DNA of 7,509 bases. It comes from Flavobacteriaceae bacterium. GTDB taxonomy: Bacteria > Bacteroidota > Bacteroidia > Flavobacteriales > Flavobacteriaceae. The position numbers and the translations under genes are program-made. Every line of letters begins with the position of its first letter. Within the stretch, counting starts at the first letter, position 1. Positions 1 to 6,233 of the stretch are shown here, piece by piece. The stretch is from the NCBI GenBank assembly GCA_002690085.1, contig NZDM01000077.1:1-7509 (forward strand). The letters are read 5' to 3'. The notes under the pieces were generated by a model. It saw nothing but the letters and a program-made list of their open reading frames with translations. It was not told where the DNA came from and ran no database searches.

Positions 1-1028
1 CCTGAAAGTAAGGTTAAAAATACGGCTTCCACTACAATCTGACGTTTAATTTCAAAAGGCGTGGCGCCTAAGGCACGCCGTATCCCAATTTCTTTAGTAC
101 GCTCTTTAACCGTAATCAATAATATATTTCCAATGGCAAAAACGCCAGCAATTAAGGTTGCGATACCTACAAACCATGTTAAAAATTGCATTCCTTTTAG
201 AAAACCTGTGATTTTTGCAAATTCTTTGCCTAGGTTAAAACTGCCTAGAGCCCTTTTATCTCTTGGGTGTATTTTATTCAAATTACGCAACAATAATTTA
301 ATGTCTTCCTCAATCTGTTTGATATTGTACTCAGGCTTACCGGTCACAACCATCCAACCAATGCGATCGCCGCGGTTGTAAATCTGCTGAAAGGTGGTGA
401 AAGGAATGTGAATATCACTAGAAGGCCCCATATCCACATTTTCGTTTTGGAAGACCCCAATCACTGTAAAATTCATGTTGTTGACTTGAATGTACCGCCC
501 AATGGGGTTTTCATTTTTATCAAAAAGTTGTTTGTAAATATCTTCGGAAATGACCGCAGCCTTGCGCTTGATATTGATGTCATTTTGATTAATAAAGCGA
601 CCGCGCAGCATCTTTTTCTTTTGAATTTGATCCAGCAATGGGTAATCTCCATTGACGCCATAACGCCCTGATAAAAAATTACGGACCACCAAGGCTTGAC
701 TGCGACTCCTAGGTACTACGAGTTCTACGCCTTCAATATTTTCTTTTATTTTATGAACATGGGACAGTTTAAGGCTAACTAATTTTCCTTCTTGAAACCC
801 TTTAAAGGGAATGCTGGTATTTTGACCCCAAATAAAGACGCTGTTGGTGGCGAAATCTCCAAAAATTCGATCAAAAGAATTTTCCATTCCTCGGGCGGCA
901 CCCAAAAGAGCGATAAGCAATAAAATCCCCCACCAAACTCCAATCATTGTGATAACCGTACGAACCTTGTTTTTAGTCAAACTGTCGTACACTTCCTTCC
1001 AGGTATCGCTTTCAAATAAAAATTTCAT
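1..1028 (-). CDS. MacB/FtsX-like ABC transporter permease, C-terminus cut by window
   Basis: This is an inner-membrane permease subunit of a MacB-type ABC exporter. The frame is open from an ATG at 1028-1026 to the window edge, giving 342 complete residues with no stop; the C-terminal part, with the last membrane segments, lies outside. The protein opens with FESDTWKEVYDSLTKNKVRT, the usual cytoplasmic lead-in of this family. A membrane segment follows at about residues 25-45, then a MacB_PCD-like periplasmic domain at about 50-270, then a second membrane segment at about 282-305. After that comes the conserved FtsX-domain cytoplasmic loop KERTKEIGIRRALGATP at 308-324. It begins 4 bases after the stop of the paralogous permease upstream, so the two are almost certainly co-translated. 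The likely partners are that permease and the ATPase at 2258-2959, with the two permeases plausibly forming a heterodimer (inference). The substrate is unknown; family members export peptides, macrolides or lipoproteins. Confidence 0.93.
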   Translation of the reverse strand, partial: MKFLFESDTWKEVYDSLTKNKVRTVITMIGVWWGILLLIALLGAARGMENSFDRIFGDFATNSVFIWGQNTSIPFKGFQEGKLVSLKLSHVHKIKENIEGVELVVPRSRSQALVVRNFLSGRYGVNGDYPLLDQIQKKKMLRGRFINQNDINIKRKAAVISEDIYKQLFDKNENPIGRYIQVNNMNFTVIGVFQNENVDMGPSSDIHIPFTTFQQIYNRGDRIGWMVVTGKPEYNIKQIEEDIKLLLRNLNKIHPRDKRALGSFNLGKEFAKITGFLKGMQFLTWFVGIATLIAGVFAIGNILLITVKERTKEIGIRRALGATPFEIKRQIVVEAVFLTLLS

Positions 1029-1032
1029 ATTA

Positions 1033-2265
1033 TCATTCGTCTCTTAGGGCCACAATGGGTTTGATTAGTGAGGCTTTCTTTGCCGGTAAATATCCAGCAA
1101 TAGCACCGGCAGTGATTAGTGTAAAAGTAGCAACCAAAACCAAATTTTGACTGACGCTTGGATCTGTTATAAAATAGGCTTTTAAGTGTGGGCTTGCCCA
1201 CTCTAGTAAGCCCATGCCAATTAAAAGCCCAAAATATCCAGCCAATGTTGTAATAAAAACAGATTCAACTAAAATGATGGAAATTATAGACTTGGGGGAA
1301 GCGCCTATAGCCTTTCTGATTCCAATTTCTTTGGTACGCTCTTTAACAATAAAAATCATAATGTTACTGATGCCAACAACACCTGCAATTAGCGTCCCAA
1401 AACCGATGATCAAAATTAAAATCCCCAAAACCGAAGTCATTTGATTAATCCCTTTATTTTGCATGGCCATATTAGAAATTCGTATGGCGCGCTGGTCATT
1501 TTTTGCCACTGTGAAGCGAGCTTTAAGTTGCTTTTCTAATTCCAGCCCAAAATCAATAGCTTGATTCAAGTCTAATACTGGATTGTAGGTTAGGTTGATT
1601 TGATCCACGTAATCATTATTGCCATAAATGTTTTGAGCCGTTGTGAGTGGCATGTAAATAATGCGCTCTTCGTCATCGCCACCGTCGTCTTTAAAAACAC
1701 CAACAACTTTATAAGAAATACCACTTAAATTGATGTAATTGCCAACAATATCTTTTTCCTTTAAAAACAAATCTTGTCGCACTAAATCTCCAATAACAAT
1801 CACTTTGGTTCTGTTTTGCATGTCAAGCTGGTTGAGGTAGCGTCCTTTCGAAATCATTGTTTTTTCTAAAAATTGATGGTCGGGGTGGACAGCCCTTAAT
1901 AAATAATTGTTTTTTTCGTTTTTATAACTGGCCACGACATTGCGATAAATTCTTGAGGTTATAAATTCTATACTAGGCTCAAAATTAGACTTTATATAGT
2001 TAAAATCTTCATTTTTAAATTGAATACGCCGTCCTGCTTGAAGCCCCTTGTGTGCTTTGGTGGTGCGCCCAGAGCGAATAAAAATAGAATTGGCTGCATC
2101 ATCAACAAACGCTTCAGAAAATGTGTTATTAAGTCCATTAGCCAAACCAAAAAGAACGGTAAATAGTAAAATCGCAAAAGCAACCGTAAAACCAGAGAGT
2201 AAACTGCGGGTACGGTTTTTGTCAATACTTTGAAACACCTCCCGCCAAAAGTCTATATCAAACAT
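1033..2265 (-). CDS. MacB/FtsX-like ABC transporter permease (410 aa)
   Basis: This is a complete permease of the MacB type without a fused ATPase. The order is: cytoplasmic lead-in FDIDFWREVFQSIDKNRTRS at residues 2-21, membrane segment 1 at about 22-42, periplasmic MacB_PCD-like domain at about 50-270, membrane segment 2 at about 277-300, cytoplasmic loop KERTKEIGIRKAIGASP at 308-324, and two more segments at about 328-353 and 373-393. It ends with GYLPAKKASLIKPIVALRDE, which matches the family's closing PAxxAxxxxPxxALRxE pattern. I chose the ATG at 2265-2263. A TTG two codons upstream also opens the frame, but the ATG gives the usual N-terminus and lies in an ATGTTTGA overlap of 8 bases with the ATPase stop, which suggests translational coupling. 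The length of about 410 residues is normal for the stand-alone permease. The substrate cannot be inferred. Confidence 0.95.
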   Translation of the reverse strand: MFDIDFWREVFQSIDKNRTRSLLSGFTVAFAILLFTVLFGLANGLNNTFSEAFVDDAANSIFIRSGRTTKAHKGLQAGRRIQFKNEDFNYIKSNFEPSIEFITSRIYRNVVASYKNEKNNYLLRAVHPDHQFLEKTMISKGRYLNQLDMQNRTKVIVIGDLVRQDLFLKEKDIVGNYINLSGISYKVVGVFKDDGGDDEERIIYMPLTTAQNIYGNNDYVDQINLTYNPVLDLNQAIDFGLELEKQLKARFTVAKNDQRAIRISNMAMQNKGINQMTSVLGILILIIGFGTLIAGVVGISNIMIFIVKERTKEIGIRKAIGASPKSIISIILVESVFITTLAGYFGLLIGMGLLEWASPHLKAYFITDPSVSQNLVLVATFTLITAGAIAGYLPAKKASLIKPIVALRDE

Positions 2266-2959
2266 CAGCAATCGCCCTTTGTTGTTTTACAAAATTGTCT
2301 TCCATGATCAAACCATCCTTTAATCGAACAATGCGCTTACACATATTGGCAATATCTTGCTCATGGGTTACGATTAAAAGAGTTTTCCCTTCGTCATTAA
2401 GCTGTTGTAAAAAAGCCATAATATCATACGAAGTTGTGCTGTCAAGAGCGCCTGTTGGTTCATCTGCTAGCAAAAGTTTAGGATTTGATGCTAAAGCCCG
2501 GGCAATAGCAACACGTTGATTCTGACCACCAGAAAGCTCACTTGGTAAATGTGAGGCCCAACCTAACAGGCCTACTTTTTCCAAATAGAATTTAGCTTTT
2601 TCTTGTCGTCGTGTTCTTTTTAAACCTTGATAGTATAAGGGTAATGCAACATTTTCTAAGGCGTTTTTATAGTTGATAAGGTTGAAGGACTGAAATATAA
2701 ATCCTAAAAACTTATTTCTATAAATGGCTGCTTTTTTTTCACTGAGATTTTTAATGGGAACCTCGTCTAATGTGTAGTTGCCTTCATCGGCCTCGTCCAA
2801 CATGCCAATGATATTGAGTAGTGTTGATTTTCCAGAGCCTGAAGAACCCATAATCGCTACCATCTCGCCCTTTTCAACAAATAAGTCAATTCCTTTTAAA
2901 ACATGAAGGCTGGAATCACCAATAGGATAAGATTTATGGAGCTTTTCAATTTTGAGCAT
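2258..2959 (-). CDS. ABC transporter ATP-binding protein, MacB/LolD type
   Basis: This is a cytoplasmic ATPase of 233 residues that would power the two FtsX-like permeases that follow. All nucleotide-binding motifs are present: Walker A GSSGSGKST at residues 38-46, Q-loop glutamine at 90 (FIFQSFNLI), signature LSGGQ at 142-146, Walker B LLLADE at 162-167, D-loop ALD at 171-173 and H-loop histidine at 199 (VTHE). The length, the SYPIGDSSLHVLKGIDL opening and the ADEPTGALDSTTS stretch place it in the LolD/MacB/YknY class of exporters rather than among importers. The residue after the signature is N (LSGGQNQRV), where Q is more usual; this is probably neutral. The ATG at 2959-2957 gives the family's standard start. 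It is separated from the respiratory genes by 119 bases and overlaps the next gene by 8, so it is likely the first gene of its own translational unit, though readthrough from upstream is possible. Confidence 0.97.
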   Translation of the reverse strand: MLKIEKLHKSYPIGDSSLHVLKGIDLFVEKGEMVAIMGSSGSGKSTLLNIIGMLDEADEGNYTLDEVPIKNLSEKKAAIYRNKFLGFIFQSFNLINYKNALENVALPLYYQGLKRTRRQEKAKFYLEKVGLLGWASHLPSELSGGQNQRVAIARALASNPKLLLADEPTGALDSTTSYDIMAFLQQLNDEGKTLLIVTHEQDIANMCKRIVRLKDGLIMEDNFVKQQRAIADV

Positions 2960-3078
2960 TTGTACTTTAATTTAATTGTATTCTTAGGACGTAAAAACTT
3001 GAATTTTGTTACATAACTGTAAAAAATATTAATCGCTTTGAATATAGGTTTCAAGGAATTCTTCAATTTTAAAGGATT
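2960..3078 (-). other. 119-base AT-rich spacer before the ABC genes
   Basis: This is the longest spacer on the ABC side of the window and the natural place for a terminator of the oxidase-maturation group and a promoter for the exporter. I looked on the minus strand for the Bacteroidota promoter element TAnnTTTG and found no exact match. I also found no GC-rich hairpin followed by a T-run. Whether the exporter genes have their own promoter is therefore open. Confidence 0.4.
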
Positions 3079-3300
3079 TTAATTTTTTTTTGAAAGCTTC
3101 TTCACGTAACGATAGGCAACAAGCGCCAATCCTCCCATAAGAATGTAAGGAATCAACATCAAATAGACAATACCGTCGTTGACACCTTTGGCAGTAGTTT
3201 GGCCTGCTTCACTTTCTAAAACAGCGCGACACATAGCACATTGAGCCTGAGTGAATAAGCCTAAAAAAAGCAAAAATATATATGTAATTATGCGTTTCAA
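3079..3300 (-). CDS. Small secreted/membrane-anchored CxxC protein (73 aa), TTG start
   Basis: I do not recognise a named family. The N-terminus (KRIITYIFLLFLGLFTQAQ) is a signal-peptide-like or anchoring hydrophobic stretch with two basic residues in front. It is followed at once by CAMCRA, with cysteines at residues 21 and 24, then a short polar stretch and a C-terminal membrane segment at about 44-64, ending in a basic tail (RYVKKLSKKN). The CxxC would lie on the periplasmic side, where it could bind copper or take part in thiol exchange (inference). The start is TTG at 3300-3298: the frame has a stop, that of the DUF420 gene, only two codons upstream, and the only downstream ATG codons lie in the C-terminal membrane segment, so TTG is the only start that keeps the signal-like sequence and the CxxC. 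The 3-base gap to the DUF420 gene and the SCO genes nearby suggest a role in cytochrome oxidase or copper-site assembly. Confidence 0.8.
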   Translation of the reverse strand: MKRIITYIFLLFLGLFTQAQCAMCRAVLESEAGQTTAKGVNDGIVYLMLIPYILMGGLALVAYRYVKKLSKKN

Positions 3301-3303
3301 ATT

Positions 3304-3891
3304 TTAAACATAATAAGGGCTAATCATAAGGTATACAACAACGCCTGTGATGGCGACATATAACCATATTGGATAGGCGTATTTTACATTTTTTTTATGG
3401 GCTTTATAATCTCCCAAATAGGCCCTTATATAGCTGTATAAAACCAACGGTATGACCGCGATAGAGAGGACAATGTGGGTGATTAAAATAAAGTAGTAAA
3501 TGAATTTTAGGGGTCCCGCGCCTCCATAGGGCGTTGGATCACTCGTTATGTGATAGGCAATATACATCAACAGAAATACGACAGAACAGCTAATTGCTGT
3601 TTTCATTATAGATTCGTGAAGAGATATTCTTTTGTTCTTAATGGCGATTAAAGCGGCAATTAACATGGCGGCGGTGAGGCCATTTATGGAGGCATAAATT
3701 GGAGGCAGAAAAGTAAGTGGTTTTGCAATGGGTAAATTCTCAAGTAAAATTATCTCTTGCATCAAAATTAATTGATCTTGATCCCACTTGATTGTAAATA
3801 AAAGTGCCACGGCCAAAGGGATGAAAATGGAGATGATATTAGTCCACAGTTTCAGCTTAGATGCCAAGTATTTATTAGAAGAATTAATCAT
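3304..3891 (-). CDS. DUF420 family membrane protein (YozB/CtaM-type oxidase biogenesis factor)
   Basis: This is a polytopic inner-membrane protein of 195 residues with about five membrane segments (roughly 16-34, 64-84, 98-116, 130-155 and 173-191). Histidines at 92 (SLHESIM), 114 (AYHITSDPTPYGG), 139 (ITHIVLS) and 165 (KAHKKNVKYAYPIWLYV) lie at or near membrane borders in the pattern I associate with DUF420. The Bacillus/Staphylococcus members YozB/CtaM are needed for formation of active haem-copper oxidase; that knowledge is transferred here by family resemblance. The gene overlaps the SCO gene by 8 bases (ATGATTAA) and is followed after 3 bases by the small CxxC protein. That places it firmly in an oxidase-maturation group. 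The histidines could bind metal or haem, but the sequence alone does not decide this. Confidence 0.9.
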   Translation of the reverse strand: MINSSNKYLASKLKLWTNIISIFIPLAVALLFTIKWDQDQLILMQEIILLENLPIAKPLTFLPPIYASINGLTAAMLIAALIAIKNKRISLHESIMKTAISCSVVFLLMYIAYHITSDPTPYGGAGPLKFIYYFILITHIVLSIAVIPLVLYSYIRAYLGDYKAHKKNVKYAYPIWLYVAITGVVVYLMISPYYV

Positions 3892-4630
3892 GGTCTAATA
3901 ATTTTAAAATGTCCTCCTTAAGCGCTGAAATTTCTTCCTGTTCTCCTTCATCGCTTATTTGGTCTCTTTGGCTGATTGTACCCTTGTAATATATCTTTGG
4001 ATTTCCAAAAGCATCCGTTCTAGAGCGAATGTAACCCTCCTTGTCAATGAGAGCGAAATTCCCGGAATGCTCAAACCCCCCTGCAGCCCCCTCTACTTGA
4101 GCAGCATAAAGGTTGAACCCAATGTTGGCCAGGTCATAAATCGTTTCTTGTTTGCCGGTGAGAAAATGCCAATTTGGATGGGTAACACCATATTGGTCAG
4201 CATAGTTTTTTAACACTTCAACCGTATCATAATTGGGGTTGATCGTTATGGAGGCGATACCAAAATCTGAGCGCTTTGGAAATGAGTTTTGAATGTCTAC
4301 CAGGTTTTGGCTCATTTTAGGGCAAATGGTAGGGCAAGTAGTAAAGAAAAATTCAACTAGGTAGACACGTCCATCAAAGTCTTTATTGGTGATGGTTAAG
4401 CCGTTCTGATTTGTAAAACTAAAGGGCATTACCTTTTTGCGTTCTCCATTAATTATTAGGTATGAAAGTGGGGTTGCATCTGTCGTTTGTAAAAAGACAT
4501 TTTCACTGCGACTTTCTGTTCTAGTGATGTCCCCTGCTTGAACACGTGTCACAATTTTCGGGACAAAAATAATCCCAAAGACCAATATAATAAAAGCGAT
4601 ACCTATATATGAATAATTGCTTTTTTTCAT
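3884..4630 (-). CDS. SCO1/SenC family copper chaperone for cytochrome c oxidase
   Basis: This is a membrane-anchored thioredoxin-fold protein of 248 residues that in this family delivers copper to, or reduces, the CuA site of oxidase subunit II on the outer face of the inner membrane. One N-terminal membrane segment (about 8-24) is followed by a linker and the SCO domain (about 65-220). The copper-binding CxxxC is FFFTTCPTICPKM, with cysteines at 99 and 103, and the third ligand is histidine 188 in EHSGNFALIDKEG. The usual VDPxxDT stretch reads INPNYDT (130-136), so the first acidic residue is replaced by Asn. The C-terminus has an acidic tail at about 226-240. The gene overlaps the preceding SCO-like gene by 4 bases (ATGA) and the DUF420 gene by 8, which implies co-translation. 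The assignment is secure; the exact target oxidase is inferred from the subunit III and IV genes nearby. Confidence 0.96.
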   Translation of the reverse strand: MKKSNYSYIGIAFIILVFGIIFVPKIVTRVQAGDITRTESRSENVFLQTTDATPLSYLIINGERKKVMPFSFTNQNGLTITNKDFDGRVYLVEFFFTTCPTICPKMSQNLVDIQNSFPKRSDFGIASITINPNYDTVEVLKNYADQYGVTHPNWHFLTGKQETIYDLANIGFNLYAAQVEGAAGGFEHSGNFALIDKEGYIRSRTDAFGNPKIYYKGTISQRDQISDEGEQEEISALKEDILKLLDHD

Positions 4631-5334
4631 TGTCTTAAATCATTGGCTCTACGCGTGGTTGAACTAAAATTTCCCTTTCGTTTTTGACGGTATTCTGTAA
4701 ATAAAATACGAATGTCATCACTCATTTTGTTTTTTAAATCTGAAATTTCCAAAACATTGTATGAATTCATAGCGTAAACAGCTGAATGGGTGTCAATTTC
4801 AGATTTTATGCGGTCGTCCAACCGCCCCCTTTGATGGCGCTCTCTGTCCACAACAAACACATGGTTAGATGATAAATTGAGTTTTAACGGCCGCGTTATT
4901 TTAAAATTGGTATAAGCCTCTTTGATGGCTTGTTCGGTCCCAAAAGCAAATTTCCAATATTGCAATGGAGCAAATGCATTGAGTTCTTTATTTAACTCTA
5001 AAACTTGTTGCTTCGCAGAATATGGCACCAATGCCAAAACCTGAAATCTTTTAAATCCTAAGAATTTATCATAGATGAGCTCTTTTAAATTCAAGGCAAA
5101 GGTAGCGTCATCCATAGGGTTGTTGCCTAAAAACCCAACAACTGATAAATGACCTTCCAAATTAATGCTGTCCCCATCAAGCGTTTTAAAATTGTAAAGC
5201 TCAGGGATGTTTGTCTGAACAATGTCTAGGGTTTCGTAATTGTGTTTAGACGGGTATAAGAATAATAGGAAGAGCACCGGCAAAAAAAATAAGACGGAAA
5301 GCACCAGTGGTTTTTTTATTTTGGACACATGCAT
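4627..5334 (-). CDS. Membrane-anchored SCO-like/thioredoxin-fold protein lacking cysteines
   Basis: This is a 235-residue protein with one N-terminal membrane anchor (about 9-27) and a predicted extracytoplasmic domain. I infer distant homology to SCO proteins from three stretches. ELYNFKTLDGDSINLEGHLSVVGFLGNNP (45-73) matches the SCO opening up to the active-site loop. YWKFAFGTEQAIKEAY (126-141) resembles NWHFLTGKQETIYDLA in the next gene. HVFVVDRERHQRGR (158-171) matches NFALIDKEGYIRSR. The protein has no cysteine at all: the CxxxC position reads GNNPMDD, and the residue matching the SCO copper-ligand histidine is Ser 155, although His 158 is three residues later. It should therefore not bind copper in the SCO manner or act as a thiol oxidoreductase. 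The C-terminus is basic (RQKRKGNFSSTTRRANDLRQ). It ends in a 4-base ATGA overlap with the true SCO gene, which suggests the two work together, perhaps as a scaffold or heterodimer (inference). Confidence 0.88.
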   Translation of the reverse strand: MHVSKIKKPLVLSVLFFLPVLFLLFLYPSKHNYETLDIVQTNIPELYNFKTLDGDSINLEGHLSVVGFLGNNPMDDATFALNLKELIYDKFLGFKRFQVLALVPYSAKQQVLELNKELNAFAPLQYWKFAFGTEQAIKEAYTNFKITRPLKLNLSSNHVFVVDRERHQRGRLDDRIKSEIDTHSAVYAMNSYNVLEISDLKNKMSDDIRILFTEYRQKRKGNFSSTTRRANDLRQ

Positions 5335-5338
5335 AATG

Positions 5339-5346
5339 CAAAAATA
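5339..5346 (-). promoter_or_regulatory. Possible Bacteroidota -7 promoter element (TATTTTTG)
   Basis: On the minus strand TATTTTTG matches the Bacteroidota -7 consensus TAnnTTTG exactly, 4 bases before the ATG of the SCO-like gene. I find no clear TTG at the matching -33 distance, and the transcript would begin at or very near the start codon. In such AT-rich sequence a chance match is quite possible. Confidence 0.2.
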
Positions 5347-5390
5347 TAAAAGACAGGTTTAAAGCTAATCTTTTATATTATAATATATTC

Positions 5391-6095
5391 TTAATTTTTA
5401 TACTTGCTATCCCAAATGGACTCGTTAAAGTTTTTGCGCATCATAAACAATAAATAAAATGTAATGAAAACAAACGTTTTAATATTGAATACAAAGATTA
5501 CAAATAATTGTGTGTCCGATAGCTTGTTGAAAAGCACAGAGCCAAGGGCAGTAGATGCTAAACTTAACAATATAGAAGTGAAAATCAATGTATTGATGTT
5601 TTTAAAAGGCCAAACCAATAATTTTCTATAAGTTTTTAAATCATTCCCCCATTTATGGACTAGGTAATAGTAGCCATTGCCGATAGGGACAAAAAGCAAG
5701 GGATCCTCTTTAGTTTTTAGTCTAAAAAGTTTAGAGGGTGCCATTATTTTAAAGTTATCTAATTTAGTTTCATGGGTAGCTTCTAGTTCAGGAATAATGC
5801 TGTATAATTCATTGGGGTAGTCACCCTTAAACAAATGGGTGTCCAAAAATCTAAGCCGATACTTTATGCACAACTTTTCAATGGAATCAATGTGGAAAAT
5901 CTTATCGATATCAAGATCATCAAAAGTCAAGCTGTTTACATAAGAGTTGTTTTGGTTGTCTAGTTTTGATTTAATTCGGGCTTTGGAGGCTTCTTTATGA
6001 TCGAAAATACGCTGTACTATAGCTTTTAAGTCTTGGCTGCTTACAAGTTTATCGCGGTCTTTTTTTAAAGCATTTTGAAGGTTTAAGTCAAACAT
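5391..6095 (-). CDS. Conserved-looking protein of unknown function, C-terminal two-segment membrane hairpin
   Basis: I do not recognise this 234-residue protein. The first 160 or so residues are soluble and charged, starting with a probable helical stretch (KKDRDKLVSSQDLKAIVQRIF, about 11-31). A mixed region follows, with an aromatic-rich strand-like part LLFVPIGNGYYYLVHKWGND at 133-152. Two membrane segments at about 168-188 and 196-219 form a hairpin, so both ends should be cytoplasmic by the basic flanks (YRKLLVWPFK before, MMRKNF after). There is one cysteine (76) and no motif that suggests an enzyme. The ATG at 6095-6093 is the natural start; a nearby upstream ATG at 6102 opens only a four-codon frame (MANV) that ends inside it. 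The gene lies 138 bases after oxidase subunit IV and 56 bases before the SCO-like gene. A link to oxidase assembly rests on position only. Confidence 0.8.
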   Translation of the reverse strand: MFDLNLQNALKKDRDKLVSSQDLKAIVQRIFDHKEASKARIKSKLDNQNNSYVNSLTFDDLDIDKIFHIDSIEKLCIKYRLRFLDTHLFKGDYPNELYSIIPELEATHETKLDNFKIMAPSKLFRLKTKEDPLLFVPIGNGYYYLVHKWGNDLKTYRKLLVWPFKNINTLIFTSILLSLASTALGSVLFNKLSDTQLFVIFVFNIKTFVFITFYLLFMMRKNFNESIWDSKYKN

Positions 6096-6233
6096 TGGCC
6101 ATTGATTTAGAATGCTAAATTAATTAATACTAATAAAGAAATAAACTGAATAGTCTGTTTTAACACTTTTTTATTAAGCGAGTGAAATCTGGTTAGAAAT
6201 AAAATATTGAACCAAAAAGTAGATGCCTTGTTT
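6096..6233 (-). other. 138-base AT-rich spacer after oxidase subunit IV
   Basis: No coding frame or RNA gene is apparent. On the minus strand TACTTTTTG (6220-6212) is one base longer than the Bacteroidota -7 element. A weak TGGTT...AACCA pair (about 6190-6214) spans a loop of about 15 bases. Neither is strong enough to call a promoter or terminator, but the spacer may separate the oxidase structural genes from the maturation genes. Confidence 0.35.

Noticed and set aside
61..1444. Several plus-strand reading frames across the permease region (61-381, 408-671, 844-1047, 1214-1444)
   Set aside because: They are antisense to convincing permease genes. The similar IPISLVRSLT strings in two of them simply mirror the duplicated KERTKEIGIR loop on the other strand.
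2266..2271. TTG start two codons ahead of the ATG for the 410-residue permease
   Set aside because: The ATG at 2265 gives the family-like N-terminus and a neat ATGTTTGA overlap with the ATPase stop; nothing favours the TTG.
5350..5376. AAAAGA...TCTTTT inverted pair as a terminator
   Set aside because: A six-pair, AT-rich stem in AT-rich sequence is expected by chance, and it would lie immediately ahead of the next gene.
6190..6214. Inverted repeat TGGTT...AACCA as a terminator after subunit IV
   Set aside because: The stem is only five base pairs with a loop of about 15 bases, too weak to call.
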